The translations under genes and the position numbers were made by a program. Shown here one piece after another: positions 19,087 to 28,058 of a stretch of 64,000 nucleotides of DNA (position 1 is its first letter; every line of letters begins with the position of its first letter). Source of the stretch: MED-G105 sp965263305 (GTDB lineage Bacteria; Pseudomonadota; Alphaproteobacteria; Caulobacterales; Parvularculaceae); NCBI GenBank assembly GCA_965263305.1, contig OZ253666.1, positions 310,001-374,000 of the forward strand, read 5' to 3'. The notes under the pieces are model-generated. The model was not told the origin of the DNA. It worked only from the letters and a program-made list of their open reading frames with translations, and searched no databases.

Positions 19087-19836
19087 CTATGACGCCGGTT
19101 TGATGGAAAAACCCTGAATTTTACGGTTAGAAACGGCGTTCTCCATCCAGATCAGTCGTTGGATTTGCGCGTACGACCCTAGAATAAAATGACAGTCCTG
19201 AAGCATGCCACGTCTTTGAAGGTCCCCTACTCTCTCCGGCGAGAGCTCGGCAAGTTTACCATGATGAATACCATATACGCCGGTGACGCGGCGCTGCCCT
19301 TCGTCCGTTGAAAGTAGAATTTCAATAGGCGTTAGCAATTCGAACTCAGCCAAAGCGTCTATCAGGCTCAACGTTGCTTCTTGTCCGGCCAAAAACGCCG
19401 TTAATATCTCTTTCTGGCGTTTCAGAAAGATTGTCTCTTCGCCAGAGTCGTAAAGGTTATGGCCGCAATCACTCTGAACGAGATCGCTGTCCATATTGAT
19501 TAGGATATCATAACTTTCACCAGAGTTCAGGCCAACGGATGGCGCCACAGCAAATGGCCGGCGACGAATGTCGAGGGGCAGATAGGGACTGTTCCATTGG
19601 CCGTTGTTTAGGAACAAATTCTGACCCGCCTCCAAACAAAACTGTGTCGCCAGCACAAATTGATCGCGCTCTTCATCCCGTAAAATGAAAACAGGAAAAC
19701 AACTAGACGCCATAAATAGTTCATTTCGAACGATTGGCGTATGCGTTTTCGATCTTAACTCAGAAGATGACGTTGGTTCGGCGATACGAACCGTACCATG
19801 ATCTCTTTCGTTTAAGGGAGCATAATTTACCGGCAT
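19087..19836 (-). CDS. SapC family protein
   Basis: This 249-residue protein of the SapC family is cytoplasmic by lack of a signal peptide. The motif RRRPFAVAP and an acidic C-terminal half (CHFILGSYAQIQRLI) are typical. In Caulobacter- and Xanthomonas-like bacteria SapC genes accompany TonB receptors for carbohydrates together with a flavin halogenase-like protein and a cupin, exactly as here. The biochemical role is not established. It is the last gene of the uptake operon, 20 nt after the halogenase-like gene. Confidence 0.85.
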   Translation of the reverse strand: MPVNYAPLNERDHGTVRIAEPTSSSELRSKTHTPIVRNELFMASSCFPVFILRDEERDQFVLATQFCLEAGQNLFLNNGQWNSPYLPLDIRRRPFAVAPSVGLNSGESYDILINMDSDLVQSDCGHNLYDSGEETIFLKRQKEILTAFLAGQEATLSLIDALAEFELLTPIEILLSTDEGQRRVTGVYGIHHGKLAELSPERVGDLQRRGMLQDCHFILGSYAQIQRLIWMENAVSNRKIQGFSIKPAS

Positions 19837-19856
19837 CGCTTTTTCCTTTCGGGAAA

Positions 19857-21392
19857 CTATTTTACGGGAAATGCAGATGTCGCAACGCGGTCAATCAACT
19901 CGCAATTGGTCGGCAGCGTCGCCGCAACTTTGTCGCAAATCCTCTTGTTTAACTCAAACTCTTCAGCCATTTGATCGCTTCTATTGAGCGGTCCCGCGGC
20001 GATCTCTGGGCGCATTCCCAGATATACATATTGATAACTCTCCCAGGAGAATATTTTGGAATCCGACCGGAAATCATGGGAGTATGGAACCGCATCGTTC
20101 CAAATCTCCATATTCTCCTTCAGAGTGTCGGGGATTGAATCACTATGACGATTGTCAACCCAGAAAGGGTCCGTACGCTCACTGAGCACATAATGGAATT
20201 TTAAAAAGTCAATAATTCGGTCCCAATAACCATGAAACGCCATGTTAAATCTCGTTGCTTGGCTATTCATGGCGTCTCGCGTCGACGGCATGCGATGGCA
20301 AAACCAATCAGCCACGGATTCGATCAACATCAACGCCGATGCCTCCAACGGCTCAACGAACCCGGCGGATAACCCAACGGCGACGGCGTTTTTGCACCAC
20401 ATCTTTTCAAGCCGGCGCGCTTGGAAACGAATTGACCGGTAGTCGACCGTATCGCCGCCGCCTAGATACTCAGTTAACAAATCGCCTGCTCGATCTGTCT
20501 CAAGATAATCCGTCGAAAAAACAAGCCCAACCCCGCGGCGCGTCGAAAGACCAATGTCCCAGATCCACCCCGCTTCATGGGCCGTCGAATGAGTGGCCGA
20601 CTGAATTTCGTCGCGTCCCTCACCGTAAGGCTGTTGCGAAACAACGGCCGCGTTTACGAATAAGAACTTTGTTAAGTCTTCGAATGGGACGCCCAACTTC
20701 TGATGCAACAAGAGCGAACGAAACCCAGTGCAATCGAAAAATAGGTCGCCGTAAACAGAGTCGCCATTGTTTAATGACAACGCTTTGATCCACCCTTGCT
20801 CGTCCTGCTCTATGTCAACGACATCTGCAAGCACATGTTGGATTCCTAATTTATTTCTCCCGTGGCCTGACAACATTTCCCCGAATGCGCCAGCGTCAAG
20901 GTGATAGCCATAGTTCAATACCGCTTTGTATTCAGGCGTCTTCATCGACTTTGGCGCCAACGCCATTAAACAAGCCGTTTCTTGTGGCGTCACGCTGACC
21001 GAGAAACTGTCGCGCGCATCGGTAGGGCGAGATCGCCAAACTTCACCGACATTATATGATGCTGCGCCAATTGGCGGTTCGAACGGATGATAGTAGAAGT
21101 CATGATCGCCGCCATGTCGCCAGCCATTAAATCGGGTCCCCTGCTTTAGAGAGACATTGGCCCGGCGCATGAATTCCGTTTCCGATAATCCAATGGATTG
21201 CAAGGTGCGCCGCATGGTCGGCCAAGTGCCCTCGCCGACGCCAACGGTTTTAATATCGGGGGACTCGATAAGCGTCACGGTATATTCCGATTTTTGCGTA
21301 TCAAGCGCGCTAGCTAACCTGCACGCAAGTAACCACCCGGCGCTTCCGCCGCCAACAATAACGATACCCGTGCATTTTTGTTGTTCAATCAT
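19857..21392 (-). CDS. Tryptophan halogenase-family flavoprotein
   Basis: This ~511-residue FAD protein has VIVGGGSAGWLLACRLA near the N-terminus and the VGVGEGTWPTMR motif, both halogenase hallmarks. The catalytic-Lys region SLKQGTRFNGW is present. The WxWxIP motif reads WIWDIG, so the Pro is lost. Copies associated with TonB receptors and SapC form a distinct subgroup with unproven halogenation. The ATG at 21392 lies 5 nt after the cupin stop; the GTG at 21407 would overlap it. Confidence 0.85.
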   Translation of the reverse strand: MIEQQKCTGIVIVGGGSAGWLLACRLASALDTQKSEYTVTLIESPDIKTVGVGEGTWPTMRRTLQSIGLSETEFMRRANVSLKQGTRFNGWRHGGDHDFYYHPFEPPIGAASYNVGEVWRSRPTDARDSFSVSVTPQETACLMALAPKSMKTPEYKAVLNYGYHLDAGAFGEMLSGHGRNKLGIQHVLADVVDIEQDEQGWIKALSLNNGDSVYGDLFFDCTGFRSLLLHQKLGVPFEDLTKFLFVNAAVVSQQPYGEGRDEIQSATHSTAHEAGWIWDIGLSTRRGVGLVFSTDYLETDRAGDLLTEYLGGGDTVDYRSIRFQARRLEKMWCKNAVAVGLSAGFVEPLEASALMLIESVADWFCHRMPSTRDAMNSQATRFNMAFHGYWDRIIDFLKFHYVLSERTDPFWVDNRHSDSIPDTLKENMEIWNDAVPYSHDFRSDSKIFSWESYQYVYLGMRPEIAAGPLNRSDQMAEEFELNKRICDKVAATLPTNCELIDRVATSAFPVK

Positions 21393-21396
21393 ACTA

Positions 21397-22440
21397 CTAT
21401 TTAGCACCCAATCGACGTTCTAGTGTTTTTCGTAAGTATGCCGTCAGTTTTTCGACATTATCACTACACGAAACATCAAATACACCCATTTCCTCAGCTG
21501 AGAGATGATCATGACCGCCAAGAGCTTCGTCAAAGAAATAATGGGCGAACAGCGCACCCCAAGCGCTTCGTTCGCGTGCAGGCAACTCTCTTAAGGCCAG
21601 AAAATTTGCGATAAGAGCATCGCTGGGCGTTAAGGAGCCGAGTTTTCCGTCACGCCACCAAAAATTCATTAAGACACCGACCGGCCCGGGGCAGGTAACT
21701 TGATGCCACCACATACTGGGGATAAAAATCGCGTCTCCAGGCCGAAGGACAATTGTCTGCGCCGCATCGAGCGCATCGTGGAACTTTGGAAATCGCTCGA
21801 AATCAGGGCTTTCAAAGTCGACTAAACTAATGGATTGACCCGCCGGGGTTTTATCAAGCGGCCCAATGTATAGGTTGGAAATCTGTTCCGGCGGAAACAA
21901 CGTGAACCGACGCTCGCCATAAATTGCACAGGCAATATTTTGCGATGTGTCAAAGTGAGCGGCTATATTCGTTTTGCCCCCCATCCACAAATTAATTTGG
22001 GCCAAACCAACTTCGATCGGCAGGGGATTCTCGTCAGGGATTTTGGGAAAAAACTCCTGCGTCGGAATAGAGCCAGCATACAAGAAGCGATCCGAACCCC
22101 CTTCGTTCACTTGCCTTAGCTGCTTTAGGATTTCTTCGATCGTATGCGGCTCAATACTAAAGTTAAACTCTCGTAGAGTATCGCCATAACCGAAACGCCC
22201 ATTACTTTCTTGCCCGGCAATGTAAAGACAGGCCTTCTTCGCCCAACTGCACCGATCAAGTAGGTAAGATGATAATCCGGAAAACTCTTTCTCGCCGGCT
22301 TCTACGATTGGCCAATGGGATACGAAGTCTGGACAAACAACCGGCGCATCCCCTTGCCGAACAAAATGTTGAAAACCATCAACATCGCCCGGGCCGACGA
22401 TCCTAACTGAGGTAATGCGCTCAAAAATAGACATTGACAT
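21397..22440 (-). CDS. Cupin-like (JmjC/cupin_8) Fe(II)/2-oxoglutarate dioxygenase-type protein
   Basis: This ~347-residue protein has AAHFDTSQN (an HxD iron ligand pair) and the distal His in PSMWWHQVTCPGPVG, with PGDAIFIPS between them, the standard JmjC/cupin_8 layout. The substrate is unknown. It sits between the TonB receptor and the halogenase-like gene in a co-directional run. The start at 22440 was preferred; an upstream GTG at 22476 would add 12 residues rich in Arg/Lys/Phe without clear homology. Confidence 0.8.
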   Translation of the reverse strand: MSMSIFERITSVRIVGPGDVDGFQHFVRQGDAPVVCPDFVSHWPIVEAGEKEFSGLSSYLLDRCSWAKKACLYIAGQESNGRFGYGDTLREFNFSIEPHTIEEILKQLRQVNEGGSDRFLYAGSIPTQEFFPKIPDENPLPIEVGLAQINLWMGGKTNIAAHFDTSQNIACAIYGERRFTLFPPEQISNLYIGPLDKTPAGQSISLVDFESPDFERFPKFHDALDAAQTIVLRPGDAIFIPSMWWHQVTCPGPVGVLMNFWWRDGKLGSLTPSDALIANFLALRELPARERSAWGALFAHYFFDEALGGHDHLSAEEMGVFDVSCSDNVEKLTAYLRKTLERRLGAK

Positions 22441-22491
22441 TTTTTCTGTCGAAAATTTTCTAAACACCCTCACCACAATAGGGCTTGTACG

Positions 22492-22538
22492 AAAAAACTA
22501 AAGCGCCCGGGGAGAGAGAGTATCCACGGACGCTTTAG
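22492..22538 (-). terminator. Rho-independent terminator after the TonB receptor gene
   Basis: On the minus strand CTAAAGCG and CGCTTTAG form an 8-bp stem around a roughly 25-nt loop containing a purine/pyrimidine tract, followed directly by TTTTTT. It lies 165 nt beyond the receptor stop and just before the cupin gene, so it probably reduces expression of the three downstream genes relative to the receptor. Confidence 0.7.
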
Positions 22539-22702
22539 CTCTGTTTCGACATAAAAATGACAAAGGACGCCATTTATGCCTCGGGAGAATTGCCGAACAA
22601 GGAAGGGGTTTGCTCGGCAAACAACGTGGTGGTTTGAGCGTTAACCAAGACTAACGTCGAAAACCAGAACTCCACGTTGCTGTATTCTACGAAAGATTGG
22701 CT

Positions 22703-25567
22703 CTAAAATTCCGCACGGAAACCAGCAGCATATCTAGGGCCGGTGTCGGTCAACTCAACGAACTGGTTTGCAAACCGACCAGACTTACTAATTTTCTCAT
22801 CTAGAACGTTCGTCCCTTCAACAAAAACTGAGAACCGGTCACCAAAGGTATAGTTTACCTTGAAGTCCACTTGGGCGAATGCATCAACGAAGATTGGCTC
22901 ACCACCAAACACATTCGCAACCGTTTCAAGGAATTTGCCACGACGATTGTACGAGATGCGCGCATCGAGCGGACCGTTCGAATAGAAGAACTGAGCGTTC
23001 TGCGCATTCGAGAGACCCGGCAATCCAAACGCCACGTTTTCTGGAGTATCCTGACCAATTTCAGCGTTACTACCCACAATCAGGACAGCGCCCTGGACGC
23101 CGAAGCCGTCAAACGGAGCCGGCAGAGCCGTGAACCCGAGTTGTCCGGAGATCTCCAACCCTCTTACACGCGCTGTTTCAGCATTTGTCGGGCGCGTTAC
23201 ATCGAAGGTAGCTTCAGTGCCGTTAATGAGTGGATCAACGATATTGTCGGCGTTTGCGATCCCGATAACCTCTGGCGATGTCGTTTGAACAACAAAGTCG
23301 TCTACTTCTTTCCAGAAACCGGAAATTGCCAAATAACTAAAGCTATCGAAATAATACTCAAACGACAGATCGATATTCGTTGAGGTGAACGGGTTCAGGA
23401 ATGGGTTACCGCCGGCCGCAACAAGGTTGTTTGGTCGCGTATTCAAAATCGCCAAGCGCGGAGAGAGGTCCGTCAATTGCGGCCGAGCTAGCGTTTGTGA
23501 CGCCCCAAGACGAGCAATAAGGCCATCAGCGAGCTCGAGTTTGAGATCGAAGTTCGGCAGAAGGAAATTATACTCGTTTTCTTCCGTTAGGATAAAGTCG
23601 GCGGTATTTCCGAGAACCTGCAAAAACTCCGTCGGGTCGTTGACGTTAATAAGAAGGTCCAACAGAGGGGTAACGGCCCCGACGGACGTGGTACTCGTAT
23701 TTACAAAGCGAAGACCTGCGTTGATTTCCCATGGAACTGCGCCAAGCTCACCTTCCAGCGCCATATCAACATAAGCAGCGAAAATACGCTCATCGATACT
23801 GAAGCTTTCTGGGCGTTCCTGCGGGGTAAATCCGCCTAGAGAAGTAAACAATGCTTCCGATGTTCCCGGCGTAAGGCTTAGCGCTGTATCGCGAGCGGCA
23901 AAGACAGCAGGATTATCAATTGCTAACGTGCTCGGAACAACACTATTCCCGAGGAATGAGTTAACAATTTGACCGTTGGAATCGACAAACCCACCATCAC
24001 CTTGTTGCAATAGATCAACCGTGACGGGGAATAATAGCTCTTCCTGCACATCATCGGGAACATCAATAAAGAACCCACTAACGAAATTGATGATCTGTTG
24101 GTCGGTACGAAGGATCGAGATGTCTTTGGACTCATCACCGAACCGGAAACCAAAACCGATCTTCCTGATCCCATCGATATCCGGCGTATAAACCCCATCA
24201 TACCGTGCTTCGAAGATTTCAGACTCGACGTTGTTACCGCCCTCAGTTTGGTCGCCATCGCCACCAAACTGTGCGACGTGGAAAAAGAAATTATCGCGAT
24301 CGAGAGCCGTCGCCACAGGAAATGGCCACGTCACTTGCGGTACGAATGTTGAGCCTTGCGTGTACGTATAAGGTGAATTGAATCCAAGAACGTTCTGGCC
24401 GGTGTCACCGTTCGTCGGATTGTTTTCAGAACGGGTATAAGAGACGTCAAAGGTGTGCGAGAAGGTCTCTGATGGGGTCCATTCCAGATTAATACCGGCC
24501 AACTGTGTTTCGGTAATCCGGCCATCATTCTGCGCTCTCGCCTCGATGGCGCCATCCGGATTAAAGAAACTGACCGCAGTCCCGTTTTCATCAAGAACGA
24601 AGTTATCAAGGCTTCCTAAACCGAACCAGTTATTGAGGAAACTCGCTTCTGAAATGAGGTCGAACTCGTTCCACAGACCATCGACCGTCAAAAGGATTTC
24701 TTCGTTGGGCTGATACTGCGCAACGCCCTGAATATTGAGACGTTCGCGCGTTTGATTGATGTTCCCAAGCTGTAGATTCTGCGCAACGAAAAACGTTTCG
24801 GCGCCCGATGGATTTGAAACGGTGGCGCCGGAAGCAATCAAATCAGCCACGGAACCAGTATTAAACGCCCGATTGTCGAATGTCGCAATCGATGACTCGC
24901 GCTCCTGGTATGACGCAGAAACGAGAAAGCCGAATTTGTCATCCGCAACAGTATTCGAAATCAGGCCGAAAAACTGAGGCGACGCCTGGTCTGCCTGGAC
25001 ATCGTATACACCACGTCCTGTTAGAATGGCCTTAAAACCAGAGCTATCAAGCGGACGTGCAGTCGATAGATTGATTGTTGCACCGATGCCGCCTTCTTGA
25101 AGATGGGCTGCACCGCTTTTATAAATCTCTGCACCCGAAATAAGTTCAGATGGGAACAAATCAAAACTGAATTCGCGGTTGCCAACCTCTGACGCCACAC
25201 GACGTCCGTTGACCAGAACCGTATTGAAATTTGGCCCAAACCCGCGAACCGACACAAACTGCCCCTCGCCGCCATTTCGGTCGATCGTGATCCCGGGAAC
25301 GCGCTGAAGAGATTCAGCAATGTTTTGATCTGGAAATTTACCAAGATCTTCGGCCGCAACCGCTTCAATTAGTCCAGACGCATTTCGTTTTTGGTCTGCC
25401 GACCGTTCCAAACCGCCTCTAATGCCTGTCACGACCACTTCGTCGACATAGGCGTCATCACCGCCGACAAAAACGTCGCTATCCGCCTCTTGCGCATAGG
25501 CGCCCGATGATAAAACAACCGCAGCCAGTGAAGCGCTTGCTAATAGGGTAAATCTTTTTAATGGCAT
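22703..25567 (-). CDS. TonB-dependent receptor
   Basis: This 954-residue outer-membrane receptor has a signal peptide cut after A-Y-A near residue 25, a TonB-box-like VDEVVVTG (about 41-48), a plug domain with DLGKFPDQNIAESLQRVPGI and VRGFGPNFN-type motifs, and a C-terminal beta-barrel ending in Phe. This plug signature is the one common in receptors for plant or algal carbohydrates in Caulobacterales and Sphingomonadales. Association with iol genes and the shared operator suggests uptake of inositol or an inositol-containing glycoside. Confidence 0.93.
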   Translation of the reverse strand: MPLKRFTLLASASLAAVVLSSGAYAQEADSDVFVGGDDAYVDEVVVTGIRGGLERSADQKRNASGLIEAVAAEDLGKFPDQNIAESLQRVPGITIDRNGGEGQFVSVRGFGPNFNTVLVNGRRVASEVGNREFSFDLFPSELISGAEIYKSGAAHLQEGGIGATINLSTARPLDSSGFKAILTGRGVYDVQADQASPQFFGLISNTVADDKFGFLVSASYQERESSIATFDNRAFNTGSVADLIASGATVSNPSGAETFFVAQNLQLGNINQTRERLNIQGVAQYQPNEEILLTVDGLWNEFDLISEASFLNNWFGLGSLDNFVLDENGTAVSFFNPDGAIEARAQNDGRITETQLAGINLEWTPSETFSHTFDVSYTRSENNPTNGDTGQNVLGFNSPYTYTQGSTFVPQVTWPFPVATALDRDNFFFHVAQFGGDGDQTEGGNNVESEIFEARYDGVYTPDIDGIRKIGFGFRFGDESKDISILRTDQQIINFVSGFFIDVPDDVQEELLFPVTVDLLQQGDGGFVDSNGQIVNSFLGNSVVPSTLAIDNPAVFAARDTALSLTPGTSEALFTSLGGFTPQERPESFSIDERIFAAYVDMALEGELGAVPWEINAGLRFVNTSTTSVGAVTPLLDLLINVNDPTEFLQVLGNTADFILTEENEYNFLLPNFDLKLELADGLIARLGASQTLARPQLTDLSPRLAILNTRPNNLVAAGGNPFLNPFTSTNIDLSFEYYFDSFSYLAISGFWKEVDDFVVQTTSPEVIGIANADNIVDPLINGTEATFDVTRPTNAETARVRGLEISGQLGFTALPAPFDGFGVQGAVLIVGSNAEIGQDTPENVAFGLPGLSNAQNAQFFYSNGPLDARISYNRRGKFLETVANVFGGEPIFVDAFAQVDFKVNYTFGDRFSVFVEGTNVLDEKISKSGRFANQFVELTDTGPRYAAGFRAEF

Positions 25568-25668
25568 TTCTTCCCTCCCATTACTTTATTTGTTCAACGC
25601 CTCTTCATCGAAGAGGCCGCAAATTGATTTCTGGATGGTGGACATTCCACCGAACGTGCAAAATGAAC

Positions 25669-25707
25669 CATATTTTCCATTTCATGGCAATATGAAATAT
25701 TATTCCA
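25669..25707. promoter_or_regulatory. Predicted operator upstream of the TonB receptor
   Basis: GAAATATTATTCC at 25694 is closely related to the motifs upstream of iolC and iolG and is preceded by CATATTTTCC and CAATATG half-sites. It sits about 130 bp before the receptor start. The rest of the gene-free stretch 25568-26212 is AT-rich and holds only this site and the att copy at 25991. Confidence 0.5.
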
Positions 25708-25990
25708 TTTGCAAAATCTTATTGTGCGCCGCACAATTCTAGTCGCGTCCCGGTAGGGCTATTTGGGATACTGACATTGGTTGCAACTTGAATTTTCGGG
25801 AATTTTAAGAGTCGTAAATTTCTGAATTACGCTATGCGCAACGCAGAACCTCACATGATCATCATATGCCCAAAAAATCGATACCCTTCGAATGGGATCA
25901 GCCGGGACACTGAATAAAAGTCAAAATTTTTTTATACTTATACGGATGATTAATTTAAAGACAAAACACAAAAGTCCGTAAGCGCACGCC

Positions 25991-26005
25991 TTACTCCCAC
26001 TCGAT
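25991..26005. other. Diverged att core with a synonymous guaA 3' end
   Basis: TTACTCCCACTCGAT reads on the minus strand ATC GAG TGG GAG TAA, i.e. Ile-Glu-Trp-Glu-stop, like guaA but with two third-position/stop changes compared with the resident gene. An arm-type TTACCGTCAG follows exactly 60 bp after the core end (26065). No arm sites are seen on its left. It marks the far end of the biosynthetic element and the border with the inositol element. Confidence 0.65.
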
Positions 26006-26064
26006 GATGAACAAGCCACAAAACGCCATTTAAATCAACGGCTTAAAGATTTTACGGATAACTT

Positions 26065-26074
26065 TTACCGTCAG
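26065..26074 (+). repeat. Arm-type repeat TTACCGTCAG, far end of the biosynthetic element
   Basis: The repeat is identical to 6278-6287, with the same 60-bp distance to the att core and recognisable flanking similarity, including a CATCCACCCT / CGTCCACCCT block about 90 bp further on. Confidence 0.6.
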
Positions 26075-26212
26075 AAAAACCGCCAAAGTCAATTCGTAGC
26101 CTGATTGAATGATACACAGCGTATATCCCATTGCAGTTGACAAGATTCCGATGAAGGCGTCCACCCTAGCGCAGCATTCGTTCTCGAAAAGTGCTGACCA
26201 ACGATCCAACAC

Positions 26213-26935
26213 TCAATGCAATATCCTTGGCTGAAGCGTCTGATCTTTCGCAAACTTGAATACATAACGCCAAAGCGATGTCGTTGTGTACGTTCCATCC
26301 GAAAATCTCTGGCATCCATCCATGCTGACCTCTTCTAAGAGGCCAAGCCAGCATAACGGCCTCAAGACCTGCCCCCAGAGCACACCCCGGACGAATTCGT
26401 AGGTATCGTCAGCATCTGGTGGTCCATACAGTATTTCTCTCAATCGTCCACAAGATACACCGCTTACCCCTTCAATGTTCAGTACCCCAAGAATCACATC
26501 CCAGTTTCCAAGTAGCGGCTCTGGTATACGCGACGACGCGGCATGGTCGATTTCAAAAAGATAAAATGGGGCGATCATGTTGAACAGGTCACCTGGACGA
26601 TACGCTAGGTCCCTACCCGACTTGGTCAATCGGCATTCGAGTTTGAAATGCCGTATGAGTTTCAACTTCAAAAGCACGAAGTGAAGCGCTTCAAGCGGCG
26701 GAAAGTCTCCCTCATCCAGAACTTTGTTGACCCTAAAGAGCTGCTCAGTCTCCATTCCAGGCCAAGCGAACTCGTCTGCCGCCCAATGGACAAACTTTCG
26801 CTGAAAGGCTTTGCTCTTGGTCAGGCTTATTGCGCCGTTATCGACGAGATAGGTCAAGATCTTCCCCGCGGCGGCGATCATAGGTGCGCTAAGCAGCACA
26901 GGCTCATCATTGCGCACTGGGTTGAGTTCAATCAT
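26213..26935 (-). CDS. Conserved-looking hypothetical protein at the island far end
   Basis: I do not recognise a characterised family. The ~240-residue soluble protein begins MIELNPVRNDEPVLLS, is rich in aromatic and charged residues and has no signal peptide or membrane segment. The TTSLWRYVFKF stretch near the C-terminus and the LTYLVDNGAI region suggest an alpha-helical, possibly winged-helix-like protein. It sits 140 bp inside the diverged att site, which suggests an element-associated function. Longer starts at 26947 and 26980 are possible. The 486-bp gap after it, up to 27422, is AT-rich and shows no gene. Confidence 0.55.
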   Translation of the reverse strand: MIELNPVRNDEPVLLSAPMIAAAGKILTYLVDNGAISLTKSKAFQRKFVHWAADEFAWPGMETEQLFRVNKVLDEGDFPPLEALHFVLLKLKLIRHFKLECRLTKSGRDLAYRPGDLFNMIAPFYLFEIDHAASSRIPEPLLGNWDVILGVLNIEGVSGVSCGRLREILYGPPDADDTYEFVRGVLWGQVLRPLCWLGLLEEVSMDGCQRFSDGTYTTTSLWRYVFKFAKDQTLQPRILH

Positions 26936-27422
26936 TCGTCGCGACATCCTTAGATAGAGGGGTACTGCCCCTACCTTCATATCGCGGGCGCTGTGTGTCG
27001 GCTATGATTTCAAAGTTTCGTTCGAGCCACCAAAGATGCGTCGAACCCGAAAATGCGATAAGAGAAAAGCATTTTGTGCTTATTTTTCAGGACTTTAGAC
27101 CAAGAAGGCTGGCGCTACTGACGTGTCACGCTCCATATTTATTATCCAATACTTTCAATTACTTACATGACTAAAAATCGATTCTTGGTCCTCAATTTGA
27201 TCCAATTTTGGTTCACAGTTTTGTGGACCTCTCACGTTCGACGCGGGTTCAGCGCGTGAACCTCTGATTAGCATAAATAGCCCCAATACGGAATCATCAT
27301 TTAATCAGATATTTCTCGGCACCAGCCAACTAAGAGCTTGCGTCCGATAATAGGCGTGAAATAATTTTTCACGGCGAAATCGTTTCGCCCAAAAGATCGA
27401 CTGCATCGGAACCGCCATCGCC

Positions 27423-28058
27423 ATGCCCAGATTCGTCTCCAGTCACGCGCCTGATCTTTTGCTGAGCGCCAATTACAAGGCCATGTTCACTACCTTGAAA
27501 AAAGACGCGGCTCTGCGCTCGATCAGCGAGGCGGGATTTTTGCGCCGGCTCGCTTTTTCCAGAATCGCCTCCGCTCCGGCGCGCCATTACATGGTCGTGC
27601 GTCACCCATATGATCGCGCGATATCGTTTTATTACGACAAGCTCGAAAATGACTTGCGCAACCCGGAAAAAAACGCATGGCAGCATTCGCAGAAAAGACT
27701 TTTTCCCCTCGCCGGCGTCACCGGCGCAGAGGACTTCGAAACGATTCGCGCCGCACTGATGGAAGTTTCGTTGAGCGCTTTTATCGAATTCATTCCAAGC
27801 ATTCTGAAAAACCGGCACTTGCGCCCTCAGACGGCTCTGCTCGGCGGGGCGGCGGGCGCTTTGCTCACGCGCACGGTTTTTCTTCGCATGGAAAACGATC
27901 TTGAACGTCTGGCGGAAATATTCTCCGTAGACGTCGGGGTAAAGCGCAATGCGACGCTTCATCCGGAATTCGGGCGGGCTTTAAGCCGCGAGGACCGGCG
28001 AATTTTGAACGCGATCTACAAAAAAGACTTTCAAACGCTTCCCTACGATCCAGCGTGA
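27423..28058 (+). CDS. Sulfotransferase family 2-like protein
   Basis: This 211-residue protein resembles PAPS-dependent carbohydrate sulfotransferases (Sulfotransfer_2, HNK-1/chondroitin type). A 5'-phosphosulfate loop-like NYKAMFTTLKK (around 18-28) and the 3'-phosphate motif VVRHPYDRAISFYYDKL (about 59-75) are present. It would transfer sulfate from PAPS to a hydroxyl of a sugar-containing product. It stands alone on the plus strand and its end overlaps the convergent ABC exporter gene by 16 bp, so it belongs to the cluster by position. It is shorter than many family members; the frame is open for about 20 codons upstream without a better start. Confidence 0.75.
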   Translation: MPRFVSSHAPDLLLSANYKAMFTTLKKDAALRSISEAGFLRRLAFSRIASAPARHYMVVRHPYDRAISFYYDKLENDLRNPEKNAWQHSQKRLFPLAGVTGAEDFETIRAALMEVSLSAFIEFIPSILKNRHLRPQTALLGGAAGALLTRTVFLRMENDLERLAEIFSVDVGVKRNATLHPEFGRALSREDRRILNAIYKKDFQTLPYDPA

